Shown: positions 25,327 to 34,594 of the stretch, piece after piece
How the letters are laid out: the number at the start of each line of letters is the position of its first letter
Numbering within the stretch: the first letter of the stretch is position 1
NCBI GenBank assembly: GCA_902784465.1
Contig: CACZUZ010000006.1
Span: forward strand, 1-63,192
Direction of reading: 5' to 3'
Length of the DNA: 63,192 bases
Source: an uncultured Bacteroidota bacterium
Lineage (GTDB): Bacteria > Bacteroidota > Bacteroidia > Bacteroidales > P3
Program-made: the position numbers and the translations under genes
Notes under the pieces: generated by a model
Told to the model about the DNA's origin: nothing
What the model saw: the letters and a program-made list of their open reading frames with translations, nothing else
Databases searched by the model: none

Positions 25327-27795
25327 TTAGGACTCGGACTCCTTCTCTTCCTTCTCCTTGTCCTCACCGTAAGCAGTGCCATAGCCGTAGCCATAACCAT
25401 AGCCGTAACCATATCCATAGCCGTAACCGTAGCCATAACCGTAACCATAGCCGTAGCCATATCCGCCATAACGTCTCTTGATGACGGGGGTATCGGTGAG
25501 GATGATAGCCATATTTTTGAATTTCTGCTTGTCGTTGAGTTCCTGGATGAACGGGAATGCTGCTTTGCTGAGGATGCCGACACGCATGATGTAGAGAGTC
25601 AAGTCTGCTGAGCGGTTTACGATGGCGGAGTCAGCAACAATCTGTGCAGGAGTGGAGTCGAGGATGACGTAGTCGTAACGCTCTTTCAGGTACTCGACCA
25701 ACGTCTCGAACTTACCGTTCATAAGCAGCTGGGTTGCGTTGGGGGGAGTCTTCTCGCAAACGATGTAGTCGAGATTCTCGGAGGTCTCGCTCTTGGTGAT
25801 AATCTTTTCGATGTCATTCTCCTTGCCAAGCAGGTAATGGATGATACCCATACGGTTGTGGCGGTCGATAGTCTTCGATGTGCTGCGTTTACGAAGGTCA
25901 AGGTCGACGAGGCAGGTCTTCTTGCCTGTATAAGCCAACGAGAGTGCAAGGTTGATGGACACGAACGACTTACCTTCACCAGGCTGTGTCGAAACGGTCT
26001 GTAGCACCTTATTGCTCTCACCATTGAGGAAGAACGGTATGTTGGAATGCAGGATTCGGAAAGCCTCTGTGACGGTGTCGGTACCGTTGGCAGTGACGAG
26101 AACCTCGTCTTTCTGTCTTCCCTCGGGTTTGGAAGGAATCTCACCGAGAACGGGGATAGAGAGAGCCTTTTCGACATCGGGTTTACCGCGCAACTTGGTA
26201 TTGAAGAACGAGATGCAGAACATGACGAGTGCCGGAATAGCAAGACCCAGGACGAGACCTACAAGGATGAACATCATCAGATTGGGGGCCACCTTGACCT
26301 GAGTAGCACTTTCAACCACCTTGGCATTAGCAATGGTGGATGCAAGTGTCAAGGCATTCTCTTCGCGTTTGCTCAAGAGGTAGAGGTAAAGCTCTTCCTT
26401 AATCTTCTGCTGACGCAGCACGCTGTTGGCCTCCTTGGTCTGAGTTGGCATATCGCTGATACGCTTTTGTGATGCCTGCTCCTGACGACGAGCGCCGCTA
26501 AGCTTCACATTAATAGAGTTGATAAGGTTGCGGATAGAAGCCACAATAGCCTCGCGAGTTTTCTGGAGTTCCTTGGCGTTGTTCTGGACAGCGGGGTTGC
26601 TGGGACCTGCACCTTGCACTAATCGCTGGTAGCTGAGCAGCTGGCTGTTGTAGACATTAATAAGGTTGGCGACACCAGCATCCGAGATGATGAGCGACGG
26701 GATAAGGTCATTGTTGTTTTGAGGATTGGAGACGTGCTCCTGCACCATCTTGACGGCGGCGAGTTCAACCTCCAACTGGGCAACCTCATCGGCATAACGC
26801 ATTCCAGACTGCAAGAGGGCACCGCCAGCCGACTGAAGGTCGGTGACCTTGGCTCCTTTCTGCAACTGCTCGACCTGTGAGTCGACAGTGTTAAGTTCTC
26901 CTGAAATGAGGGAGATACGATCATCGATAAACTTCTCTGTTTTCTCGGCGACAATGTTCTTGTCGTTGATAACATCCTCGTTGTAAACAGCTATCAAGGT
27001 GTCGATAAACTCTTTTGCACATAGGGGATTGGTATTGGTGAAAGAAATCGAGAGGATGGTGGCTTGCTTGTCAACACGCGAAACGTTAAGACTTCCCTTC
27101 ATGCGTTTTGCGACAGTGAAGAGAGGCGCGTAACCCAAATTAAAGGTGATGTTATGGTCTTTCTTGCTGAATGACTTCATCTTGTCAATAGAGAAGCCAA
27201 CATATTCATTGACATTGACAATCTGATTGAAAACGGCTTTCTTCTTCTCGCCTTTGATAGGTTTACCATTCAGATTGACAATACGATAATTGAAATTATT
27301 GTCATCCAATGGAGTCACCTCCATGGTGATAGCCAGCTGCACACTGTCGACCGCACGATTGAAAACGGTGAGGTGCATGGGGGCGTCCTTATAATAAGTT
27401 ATTTTGCGGAACAGTGAATTGCGGTTGCACCAGTTGTTCAAGCCCAAGCGGTCGGCCGTCTTCATAAGAATGGGCGTCGACTTGATGATATAGATCTCAT
27501 TTTCGAGCGACAGGGAGCTGTTGTCGAATCCCATATTGTTGAAGATGGCATCCATATTTTTGTTCTTGAAGCCTTGGTTGCCATCGTCGTCACGCAAAAG
27601 GATGGTGGCTGTGTCGGTGTAGGTCTTGGGCTTCGATTTGTACACGACGGCGCTTATCACCAGACAGATGACAGCCGAAATGACAAACCAGTACCAATTG
27701 TTGAGGACAATAAAAACGATGTCCTTGATGGAGATGGCGTTCTCGTTGTCCTGGACGCCATTCACCTGCTGGTTATTCAACTGATTATTTTCCAT
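25327..27795 (-). CDS. Polysaccharide co-polymerase with BY-kinase domain and Gly-Tyr tail (Wzc-like)
   Basis: This 822-residue inner-membrane protein controls polysaccharide chain length and export. Membrane segments lie near 25-50 and 505-530, flanking a large periplasmic Wzz-type region with coiled coil (about 285-460). The cytoplasmic tyrosine autokinase has Walker A TQPGEGKS (603-610), Walker A' CLVDLDLR (628-635) and Walker B DYVILDSTP (708-716). The C-terminal tyrosine cluster is extreme: 14 consecutive Tyr-Gly units between residues 779 and 806, plus Tyr776 and Tyr809, followed by an acidic tail. No separate phosphatase gene is adjacent. It sits directly after the Wza-like gene. Confidence 0.92.
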   Translation of the reverse strand: MENNQLNNQQVNGVQDNENAISIKDIVFIVLNNWYWFVISAVICLVISAVVYKSKPKTYTDTATILLRDDDGNQGFKNKNMDAIFNNMGFDNSSLSLENEIYIIKSTPILMKTADRLGLNNWCNRNSLFRKITYYKDAPMHLTVFNRAVDSVQLAITMEVTPLDDNNFNYRIVNLNGKPIKGEKKKAVFNQIVNVNEYVGFSIDKMKSFSKKDHNITFNLGYAPLFTVAKRMKGSLNVSRVDKQATILSISFTNTNPLCAKEFIDTLIAVYNEDVINDKNIVAEKTEKFIDDRISLISGELNTVDSQVEQLQKGAKVTDLQSAGGALLQSGMRYADEVAQLEVELAAVKMVQEHVSNPQNNNDLIPSLIISDAGVANLINVYNSQLLSYQRLVQGAGPSNPAVQNNAKELQKTREAIVASIRNLINSINVKLSGARRQEQASQKRISDMPTQTKEANSVLRQQKIKEELYLYLLSKREENALTLASTIANAKVVESATQVKVAPNLMMFILVGLVLGLAIPALVMFCISFFNTKLRGKPDVEKALSIPVLGEIPSKPEGRQKDEVLVTANGTDTVTEAFRILHSNIPFFLNGESNKVLQTVSTQPGEGKSFVSINLALSLAYTGKKTCLVDLDLRKRSTSKTIDRHNRMGIIHYLLGKENDIEKIITKSETSENLDYIVCEKTPPNATQLLMNGKFETLVEYLKERYDYVILDSTPAQIVADSAIVNRSADLTLYIMRVGILSKAAFPFIQELNDKQKFKNMAIILTDTPVIKRRYGGYGYGYGYGYGYGYGYGYGYGYGYGYGYGTAYGEDKEKEEKESES
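25378..25470 (-). repeat. Degenerate tandem hexanucleotide repeat encoding the Gly-Tyr tail
   Basis: About 15 units of a 6-bp pattern (plus strand NCC followed by ATA or GTA) encode alternating Gly and Tyr. Units vary among TCC, GCC and ACC with ATA or GTA, so the array is not a perfect microsatellite. Any change in copy number keeps the frame. Confidence 0.85.
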
Positions 27796-27887
27796 GCTAT
27801 TGCTATAGATTATAGATTACAAAAGATTTTGATACGCCTTTACATATTAAAGTTGTTCACTTAACAATCATCGACCTCGCCAACATA

Positions 27888-28712
27888 TTATTGTCTGCTG
27901 TTATAGTACTTGGACAGCGTCCAGTAGTAGAACATAGACGAAAGGACGGATACGACGGAGAGACCGCTCGAAATGTAGGTCATGACCATCGGGTCGCGGT
28001 CGGCATTGCGTTTCTTGCGGACATTGGGCTCAACATACACCACATCATTCTGATGCAGGAAGTAGTAAGGCGAATTGAAGACATCCTTCGACGAGAGGTC
28101 GATATTGCCGATGATGCGGCTTCCGTTTTCCTCGCGGATGACGGTGACATTCTCGCGCTGACCAGAAATCTGCAGGTCGCCGACCATACTCAAAGCCTCG
28201 AAGATGGTAAGACGCTCACCCTGCACCACAAGTTGTCCCGGGCGAGCCACATCTCCGAGCACACAGACGCGGAAGTTCATCAACTTGACGATGACCACAG
28301 GGTCGAGCACATGGCCTTCACTCTTCAATCGCTGCTCTATGCTACGCGCCAACTCGGCGTGGGTCAAACCCAGCACATGGATTTTGCCGAGGACGGGGAA
28401 AATGATGTCGCCATCCTGGTTCACAAGGTAACCCTGAACAGCACTGCTGCCCGGATTCATGACCGTGCCATTATACACAGCCACCTTGTTGGTCTCCTGG
28501 TTGAAGGGGACGGTAGCCTGGGTGGTTTGGCTCTCGACATAGATGTAAAGAATGTCGTTGGCCTGAATACCTTTCGAAAATTCGCCGGCAATGGTTGCTG
28601 CCGAATCTCTAGCCGCATCCTTGACGTATGCTATGTCGCGTTGCTGACGGCACGATACTGTCATCAGCAGAACCCCAACGAGGGGTAAAAGGAGCTTGAA
28701 TTTGGTCTGCAT
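27888..28712 (-). CDS. Polysaccharide export outer-membrane lipoprotein (Wza-like)
   Basis: The 274-residue protein has a lipoprotein signal with cysteine 21 (TVSC). A poly_export domain begins near residue 45 (NDILYIYVESQT) and leads into VNQDGDIIFPVLGKIHVLG. An SLBB-like domain follows (VCVLGDVARPGQLVVQGERLT). A C-terminal hydrophobic segment (about 245-268) may be the membrane-spanning helix. It forms the outer-membrane exit for the glycan handled by the Wzc-like kinase, which starts 92 bases downstream. The ATG at 28712 is chosen because it gives the lipoprotein signal; the frame is open further upstream to 28820. Confidence 0.9.
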   Translation of the reverse strand: MQTKFKLLLPLVGVLLMTVSCRQQRDIAYVKDAARDSAATIAGEFSKGIQANDILYIYVESQTTQATVPFNQETNKVAVYNGTVMNPGSSAVQGYLVNQDGDIIFPVLGKIHVLGLTHAELARSIEQRLKSEGHVLDPVVIVKLMNFRVCVLGDVARPGQLVVQGERLTIFEALSMVGDLQISGQRENVTVIREENGSRIIGNIDLSSKDVFNSPYYFLHQNDVVYVEPNVRKKRNADRDPMVMTYISSGLSVVSVLSSMFYYWTLSKYYNSRQ

Positions 28713-28817
28713 TTTGTGGTTTTTTATTTTATACAATACTAATAATTCATCAAAAAAAACTGTAATACAACACAATCCGTCCCGACTGGAATAATCATTA
28801 GGGACTAATTTGAAATG

Positions 28818-28825
28818 CAAAGATA
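28818..28825 (-). promoter_or_regulatory. -7 promoter element for the polysaccharide block
   Basis: The minus strand reads TATCTTTG, a perfect TAnnTTTG. It gives a leader of about 105 bases before the Wza-like gene and probably drives the leftward block. Confidence 0.6.
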
Positions 28826-28934
28826 AGATTTTTTTAAAACTATTTAAGCGGTAAACAATTTTTTTTCAAAAAAATGGTTATTGTTGCACTCACAGAAACA
28901 GTAGTACATCTTTAATTATCCCTTTTTTTTCTGC

Positions 28935-31736
28935 ATGACATTTCTTGGCAAAGTGGCACGGCAAATCGTCAGCGAGCATCCCGAGGGGTGCGACGACGTG
29001 TTGGTTGTCTTCAACAATAGGCGCGCAGGCCTTTTCTTGCAACGCGAACTGCAAAAACTGGGCGACAAACCTTTCTTCCTGCCCCGCATCATCGGCATAG
29101 ACGACCTTGTCGGCGAGCTGGGAGGTTTACGCATAGTGCCTCACGAGTTCCTGCTGTTCGAACTCTACGACATACACCGTGGCCGCACGAAAGAGCCAGA
29201 GCCGTTCGAAGACTTTATATCGCTGGGAGAGATGATGCTTGGCGACTTCTCAGAAATCGACCTCTACGGCATCCCCGCCGACCGCATTCTTGGCAACCTC
29301 TACGACCTCAAGCAACTGGGCGAATGGAACCTTGACGAAAGACAACAGACCGAATTCCAAAAACGCTACCTGGAATTCTACAACTCGCTTCATTCCTACT
29401 ACAAGGAACTGCACAAACGACTCGAGGAAAGAGGCGAGGCTTTCAGCGGAATGGCTTACCGCAACCTTGCGGAAAATATCGAAACCCTGTCAGAAAAGCT
29501 GCAGGAAAAGCACATTTATTTCGTCGGCTTCAACGCACTTTCGCAATGCGAGTCAAAGATTATAAAATGGTTTGAAAACCAAGGAGTAGGGAAACTCATC
29601 TGCGACGGCGATGACTACTACTACAACGACCCTGTCCAAGAGGCCGGTCTATTCCTTCGCCAGAACGCACAAAGGCACAACATCAGCACTGATTTCGGCA
29701 GCAACTTCACCGAAGGAGAAAAGATAATACACATCGTCAACAGTCCCGAAAACGTCCTACAGGCCAAGACCGCCGGAGCCATCATTCAAGGATCTCCCAA
29801 AAGCGAATGGGGCAGCGGCTCGGCCATCGTACTGGCCGACGAGAAGTTACTGATTCCCATGCTCAACTCGCTCCCACCAAGCATCGACGCCATCAATGTG
29901 ACCATGGGTCTTCCCTTCAACATGAGCGGCGTGCATAACACTACCTGCAAAATCCTGGCACTTCTCGCCAACCGCCGCAACGAAAAATACTATCATATCG
30001 ACATCACCAACCTCTTCAGCGACAACATAATATCCCGCCTGTTAGAAACCACCACAGCTCTCACAACAGTCAAGAACAAACTCATTGCAGACAAGACAAT
30101 ATATGCCTCCGTCGACGAAATAAGAGCCTTGGCACAACAAGTGCCTAATGCAGAGAAGATTATGTTCCTGTTTGAGTGCGGCAAGGGTGTGGATGAGACA
30201 CTCTCTGTTATGAAACGGTTTGTCAGCGTCGTCAACGAGAGTGGGTGCATTGAAACGGTTGTGCGAGAACAGGAGTCGTTGGCATGCCTGCTACAGATTG
30301 TCAACTACTTCGAACAAATCCAGAAAAAATACCAGCACATACAAAACATTGAGACGCTCCAACGTATCTACATGCGGCTGGCATCGCACTACACCATTGC
30401 CCTGTATGGGGAACCGCTCAAGGAGATTCAGCTGCTTGGCGTGCTGGAGACCCGCAACCTCGACTTCGAGCGGCTCATCATCCTCTCTGTCAACGAAGGC
30501 ACCCTCCCTTCGGGACGCTCATCCAACTCACTCATTCCATATACTTTGAAGCGAGCCTTTGGGCTTCCCACCCACGAGGAGAAGGATGCCGTCTACGCCT
30601 ACAACTTCTACCGTCTCATACAGCGAGCCCATGAGGTGTGGCTCATCTACAGTTCCGACTCCGAAGGTATGGGCAAAGGCGAGCCCAGCCGCTTCATACT
30701 CCAGTTGCGCAACGAGATGGCATCAAAAATCCCCAACGTCAAGATTGACAGTTTCTCGGTGGATGTGGAAAACCGGCAACAGGCGAAGAGCATTGTCGAC
30801 CATGCAATAAAAGATGAACGAGCCCGGAAGAGGCTAAAAGAGATGGCAGAACGCGGATTTTCGCCCAGTGCCCTGAACCGCTACCGTAACTGTCCGATGA
30901 TGTTCTACCTGGGCGACGTGGTTGGGGTACACGAGGTAGAGGAACTCTCGGAAGAGGTGGAGAGCAACGAGCTGGGTACATTCATCCATAAAATCCTGTG
31001 CGACATCTACAGCATCGACGCAGATAAACGCATAAGGGTAGAGACACTTTCCGATGCCCTGAAGAGACTGCCCGATACGATTGAAAAAACATTCAAGGAT
31101 GAGGTGCTGAAAGGACGCAGTGAGGAGGGCAAAAACCGCCTTTACCTCGAAGTGGCAAAGATGGAAATCAGCCACTTCCTTCGGCGAGAGATAAAAAAGC
31201 TCAAAGAGGGACACACCATCCAGATGGTACTTACCGATGACAAGCCCATAACTCTGCCTCTACACCTCGACTTGCCATTCGTCAACTACCCGGTGAACAT
31301 CAACGGCATCACCGACCGCGTCGACTACTACGACGGACAACTGCGCATAGCCGACTACAAATCGGGCGGAGTCAAAGAGGATGACCTACGCATGAAGAGA
31401 GATATAGTGTCGCTTCGCGACCCCTCGGACAAATGGTTTCAGGTGATGACCTACGCATGGCTCTACTGCCGCAGTAGCGGCTACAATGGCTCATTCATGA
31501 GCGGCATTTTTCCGCTGAGAGCTCTCTCGTCCGACTTCATTGCCGCCTCGTGGCTTGAAACAAAGACGATGGACTCGACGCACATAGACCAATTCGAACA
31601 GATTCTCCGCGACCTAGTCAGCGAAATATTGGATCCCGAAACCGACTTCCTCGCCGCTCCCCGAAAAAACGCCTGCGAATACTGCCCATTCAATAAAGGA
31701 TGCAAAAACCAGAACACCGAATTTGCAAAACACTAA
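28935..31736 (+). CDS. AddB-like PD-(D/E)XK exonuclease subunit
   Basis: This 933-residue protein looks like the Bacteroidales AddB, partner of the AddA helicase in double-strand break resection. The N-terminal helicase-like half is degenerate (VVFNNRRAGLFLQREL instead of a good Walker A). The C-terminal nuclease shows GITDRVDYYDG followed by RIADYKSGG, the D...D-x-K core. One cysteine in NRYRNCPMMFYL and three in CEYCPFNKGC near the end form the AddB/Cas4 type iron-sulfur pattern. addA is usually adjacent in Bacteroidetes but is not here. It is divergent from the Wza-like gene. Confidence 0.85.
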   Translation: MTFLGKVARQIVSEHPEGCDDVLVVFNNRRAGLFLQRELQKLGDKPFFLPRIIGIDDLVGELGGLRIVPHEFLLFELYDIHRGRTKEPEPFEDFISLGEMMLGDFSEIDLYGIPADRILGNLYDLKQLGEWNLDERQQTEFQKRYLEFYNSLHSYYKELHKRLEERGEAFSGMAYRNLAENIETLSEKLQEKHIYFVGFNALSQCESKIIKWFENQGVGKLICDGDDYYYNDPVQEAGLFLRQNAQRHNISTDFGSNFTEGEKIIHIVNSPENVLQAKTAGAIIQGSPKSEWGSGSAIVLADEKLLIPMLNSLPPSIDAINVTMGLPFNMSGVHNTTCKILALLANRRNEKYYHIDITNLFSDNIISRLLETTTALTTVKNKLIADKTIYASVDEIRALAQQVPNAEKIMFLFECGKGVDETLSVMKRFVSVVNESGCIETVVREQESLACLLQIVNYFEQIQKKYQHIQNIETLQRIYMRLASHYTIALYGEPLKEIQLLGVLETRNLDFERLIILSVNEGTLPSGRSSNSLIPYTLKRAFGLPTHEEKDAVYAYNFYRLIQRAHEVWLIYSSDSEGMGKGEPSRFILQLRNEMASKIPNVKIDSFSVDVENRQQAKSIVDHAIKDERARKRLKEMAERGFSPSALNRYRNCPMMFYLGDVVGVHEVEELSEEVESNELGTFIHKILCDIYSIDADKRIRVETLSDALKRLPDTIEKTFKDEVLKGRSEEGKNRLYLEVAKMEISHFLRREIKKLKEGHTIQMVLTDDKPITLPLHLDLPFVNYPVNINGITDRVDYYDGQLRIADYKSGGVKEDDLRMKRDIVSLRDPSDKWFQVMTYAWLYCRSSGYNGSFMSGIFPLRALSSDFIAASWLETKTMDSTHIDQFEQILRDLVSEILDPETDFLAAPRKNACEYCPFNKGCKNQNTEFAKH

Positions 31737-31850
31737 ATACAAGACACCGAAACAGTAATTAGTTTTCTGATAACTAACGTTTTTTATTGAAAGCAAAACG
31801 TTTTTTACAATTAATTGGAATACCATATAATTATTTCAAAAAAAATGTCA

Positions 31851-31858
31851 TATCTTTG
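31851..31858 (+). promoter_or_regulatory. -7 promoter element for the TPR/OmpA-like lipoprotein
   Basis: TATCTTTG matches the -7 consensus. It is followed by a leader of about 100 bases that contains a perfect 7-bp hairpin, CAGTCTG/CAGACTG (31880-31899). Confidence 0.65.
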
Positions 31859-31960
31859 CATTTTGGATATTTTAGGTCGCAGTCTGGTTTATCAGACTGA
31901 GTGACAATTATATACAGTTCAATTATATTCAAGATAATTCATTATTAAGAGCCTCATAAT

Positions 31961-33781
31961 ATGAGAAAAAACATTTTTTACATCTTTCTGTTATCGTTTC
32001 TTCTGGTTGGTTGCAGCGGATTGTCCAAGATGAAATCGGGCAGCAACAAAGTCCGCTACCAAGCAACCCCTAACCCCGTCGAGACCCGCGACGACAAGGT
32101 GGTTGTCAAGTTCGTAGGCTCCATACCCGAAAAATACTTCATCAAGAAAGCTGCTGTTTTTGTACAGCCCATATTCACATGGGAAGGTGGCTCCATTCCG
32201 CTGAACCCCATCACCCTCAAGGGCGAGAACGTCAACGGTGAGGGCATCACCATCAACTACGAGAACGGCGGACGCTTCACCTACACCGACGAGCTGGACT
32301 TCAAGCCCGGCATGGAAACCGGTCGCGTGACGCTTGCGCCTGTGGCCTACACCGCGTCCACCACCGACGACGAGGCCAAGTTTGCCGACGAGATACAGTA
32401 CAAGACCGTCACCTTCCCCACGGTGATGATCTCCGACGGTGTCAACAATACCTCCTCGTGGGTCAACATACGCGGCAACATCTCCATCTCGCCTATCAAC
32501 TACAACAAGACCCAGGGCGTTGTCGAGACCGCCGACATCTACTTCCCCAATGGGCTCTCGGTTCTCGACTGGAACTTCGGGATGAACCGCATCTTCAACA
32601 GCAAAGCCCAACTTGAGGACCTTCGTCGCATCATGCTCGAAAACGGTCTGCCAAAACAGATTACCATCACTGGCTGGGCATCGCCTGAGGGTGAGGAGAC
32701 CAACAACGTGGGTGTCAGCAAGAACCGTGCCGAAGTGGCAACAACGCAAATCAAGCGAGTCCTCGACGACGTGCTCAACACCATGGCTAGCCGCAAAAAC
32801 GTCCCCTCGTACGAAATCGACCACTACAAATACGAGTTGCAGAAACAAATAGTCCTGTCGACACGCGCTGCCGGCGAGGACTGGGTACACTTCATCATCA
32901 TGGTTGAAGAGTCGGACATCCAGGACAAACATGCCATCGTCAACATTGTCGAGACACAGCAAAACCTCATCAAGCGCGAGCAGATGATAAAGAACATGGC
33001 CGAGACCTACACACAGCTCAACACCAACATCTTCCCCAGCCTACGCCGAGCCCAGATAGCCCTCTACTACTCTGAGGCCCGCAAGACCGACCCCGAACTG
33101 GCCAAGCAGGCATCCCTCAACCCCGCCAAACTTACTTTCGACGAGCTGATGTATGCAGCCTATATCAACTACAACTACGAGACCAAGCTGAAATACTACA
33201 AATGGGCAACCGAGAACCACAGTTCCGAATGGGCTGCATGGAACAATGCCGGAGCCGTTGCCTTCTATCTGGGCGACTACCCCGAGGCCGAGCGTTACCT
33301 TAACATGGCTCGCCAGCTCAACCCTCATAACCCTGACGTGCTCAACAACACTGGTCTTCTCTGCCTGGCTCAGAAAGACTACGCCCTTGCCAAATACTAT
33401 TTCGAAGAGGCTGAACGTCAGGGCAGCACCGATGCCGAAACCAATCTGCCTATACTCAACCTCAAGAAGGGCAACTACAAAGATGCACAGAAACAGCTCA
33501 AGGGTAGCACCTGCAGTTTCAACCTGGCCTTCGCACAGCTGATGAACGGCGAGACTGCCAACAGCATCCGCACCCTTGATTGCTGTCTCGACCAGAATGC
33601 AGATGTCTACTATCTCCGTGCCGTGGCTTATGCCCGTCTTGGCGACAAGGCCAACGCCCTCAAGAACCTCAAGCAGGCATGCGACGAGGAATATAATTAC
33701 AAAGAGCGTGCCGCAACGGATGTGGAATTCAAGGCTTACTGGGACGACGCAGAATTCAGGCTCATTGTGAAGCTTTGGTAG
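31961..33781 (+). CDS. Envelope lipoprotein with OmpA-like and TPR regions
   Basis: The 606-residue protein has a lipoprotein signal (lipobox LVGC, cysteine 18). The first 190 residues are beta-rich. Residues about 195-280 resemble an OmpA-like peptidoglycan-binding fold (NFGMNRIFNSKAQLEDLRRI, ITITGWASPEG, NRAEVATTQIKRVL). Residues about 400-580 are TPR-like, with AWNNAGAVAFYLGDYPEAER and VLNNTGLLCLAQKDYALAK as the clearest units. It has its own promoter and a 9-bp repeat plus terminator behind it, so it is probably monocistronic. A structural role linking the envelope to other complexes is likely but not specific. Confidence 0.75.
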   Translation: MRKNIFYIFLLSFLLVGCSGLSKMKSGSNKVRYQATPNPVETRDDKVVVKFVGSIPEKYFIKKAAVFVQPIFTWEGGSIPLNPITLKGENVNGEGITINYENGGRFTYTDELDFKPGMETGRVTLAPVAYTASTTDDEAKFADEIQYKTVTFPTVMISDGVNNTSSWVNIRGNISISPINYNKTQGVVETADIYFPNGLSVLDWNFGMNRIFNSKAQLEDLRRIMLENGLPKQITITGWASPEGEETNNVGVSKNRAEVATTQIKRVLDDVLNTMASRKNVPSYEIDHYKYELQKQIVLSTRAAGEDWVHFIIMVEESDIQDKHAIVNIVETQQNLIKREQMIKNMAETYTQLNTNIFPSLRRAQIALYYSEARKTDPELAKQASLNPAKLTFDELMYAAYINYNYETKLKYYKWATENHSSEWAAWNNAGAVAFYLGDYPEAERYLNMARQLNPHNPDVLNNTGLLCLAQKDYALAKYYFEEAERQGSTDAETNLPILNLKKGNYKDAQKQLKGSTCSFNLAFAQLMNGETANSIRTLDCCLDQNADVYYLRAVAYARLGDKANALKNLKQACDEEYNYKERAATDVEFKAYWDDAEFRLIVKLW

Positions 33782-33784
33782 TAA

Positions 33785-33847
33785 GCTAGAGTGTCTAGAC
33801 AATCTAGAGCATCTAGACCATCTAGACTATCTAGACTATCTAGCCAA
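33785..33847. repeat. Seven-unit tandem 9-bp repeat with CTAG core
   Basis: The unit TCTAGACNA repeats with a strict 9-bp period (33794, 33803, 33812, 33821, 33830, 33839), preceded by one diverged unit at 33785. Each unit holds CTAG, and five hold the full palindrome TCTAGA. It lies between the lipoprotein stop and the terminator ahead of pssA. Confidence 0.85.
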
Positions 33848-33858
33848 CCTTGAAAAGA

Positions 33859-33884
33859 AAGGATGTCACAGCACATCCTTTTTT
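33859..33884 (+). terminator. Terminator upstream of pssA
   Basis: An 8-bp stem (AAGGATGT / ACATCCTT) with a six-base loop leads into a run of T residues, with A residues before the stem. It ends the lipoprotein transcript only 15 bases before the pssA start, so pssA may need a promoter inside or before this element. Confidence 0.75.
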
Positions 33885-33898
33885 AAATTCCAGAAAAC

Positions 33899-34594
33899 AT
33901 GAAGAAACAAATCCCCAACTTAATAACCCTAGGCAATCTTTTATGCGGTGTGCTGGCTTGTTATTTAGGATCCGTGGATCACTATAAGAATGCTTCCATT
34001 CTGATATGTGCTGGCATATTCCTGGATTTCTTCGACGGCATGGCGGCTCGGCTGCTGAAAGTACCATCGGAGATAGGCAAACAACTCGACTCCCTGGCAG
34101 ATGTAGTAACTAGCGGCGTTGCTCCAGGACTAATCATGATGGGCATCCTAACTCATGGGCAGTTCGAGAAGCTCTGTTTGGTGGCTTTGATGATACCACT
34201 TTTTGCGGCCTATCGACTTGCCAAGTTCAATGTCGACACTCGTCAGAGCCATAGTTTCCGCGGACTTCCCGCACCTGCTAATGCGATGATATGGGTTGGC
34301 ATAGCCCTTGGCGGATGGAAGCCCGACTTGTTATTCGGCTGGCAGGATGCCGCTATACTCTTCACGATAGCGGTCACCTGCATACTGATGGTATGCGACC
34401 TTCCGATGTTCTCGCTCAAGTTCAACTTTCACGACATGAGTTGGAAACAGAACCGCACACAGTACATCTTCCTGACAGGATGCGCCGTCATCATAGCACT
34501 GACACACAACTGGTATGCCATATCAATCATAATAGGATGGTATGTCGCACTCTCAATAGCCACAATCAAATGGACGAAAGAATCAGAGCAATAG
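33899..34594 (+). CDS. pssA: CDP-diacylglycerol-serine O-phosphatidyltransferase
   Basis: This 231-residue membrane enzyme makes phosphatidylserine from CDP-diacylglycerol and serine, the precursor of phosphatidylethanolamine. The CDP-alcohol transferase motif DG(x)2AR(x)8G(x)3D(x)3D is complete, starting at the aspartate of DFFDGMAAR (about residue 44). Six or more hydrophobic segments follow the family pattern. queA starts 25 bases before the end of this gene in another frame, so the two are coupled. psd is not in the window. Confidence 0.9.
   Translation: MKKQIPNLITLGNLLCGVLACYLGSVDHYKNASILICAGIFLDFFDGMAARLLKVPSEIGKQLDSLADVVTSGVAPGLIMMGILTHGQFEKLCLVALMIPLFAAYRLAKFNVDTRQSHSFRGLPAPANAMIWVGIALGGWKPDLLFGWQDAAILFTIAVTCILMVCDLPMFSLKFNFHDMSWKQNRTQYIFLTGCAVIIALTHNWYAISIIIGWYVALSIATIKWTKESEQ

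Noticed and set aside
25378-25470. Possible CRISPR or satellite DNA
   Set aside because: It is in frame at the end of a Wzc-like gene and encodes the expected C-terminal tyrosine cluster.
31880-31899. Leader hairpin CAGTCTG/CAGACTG as a riboswitch
   Set aside because: A single 7-bp stem is too little; no conserved riboswitch core is visible.
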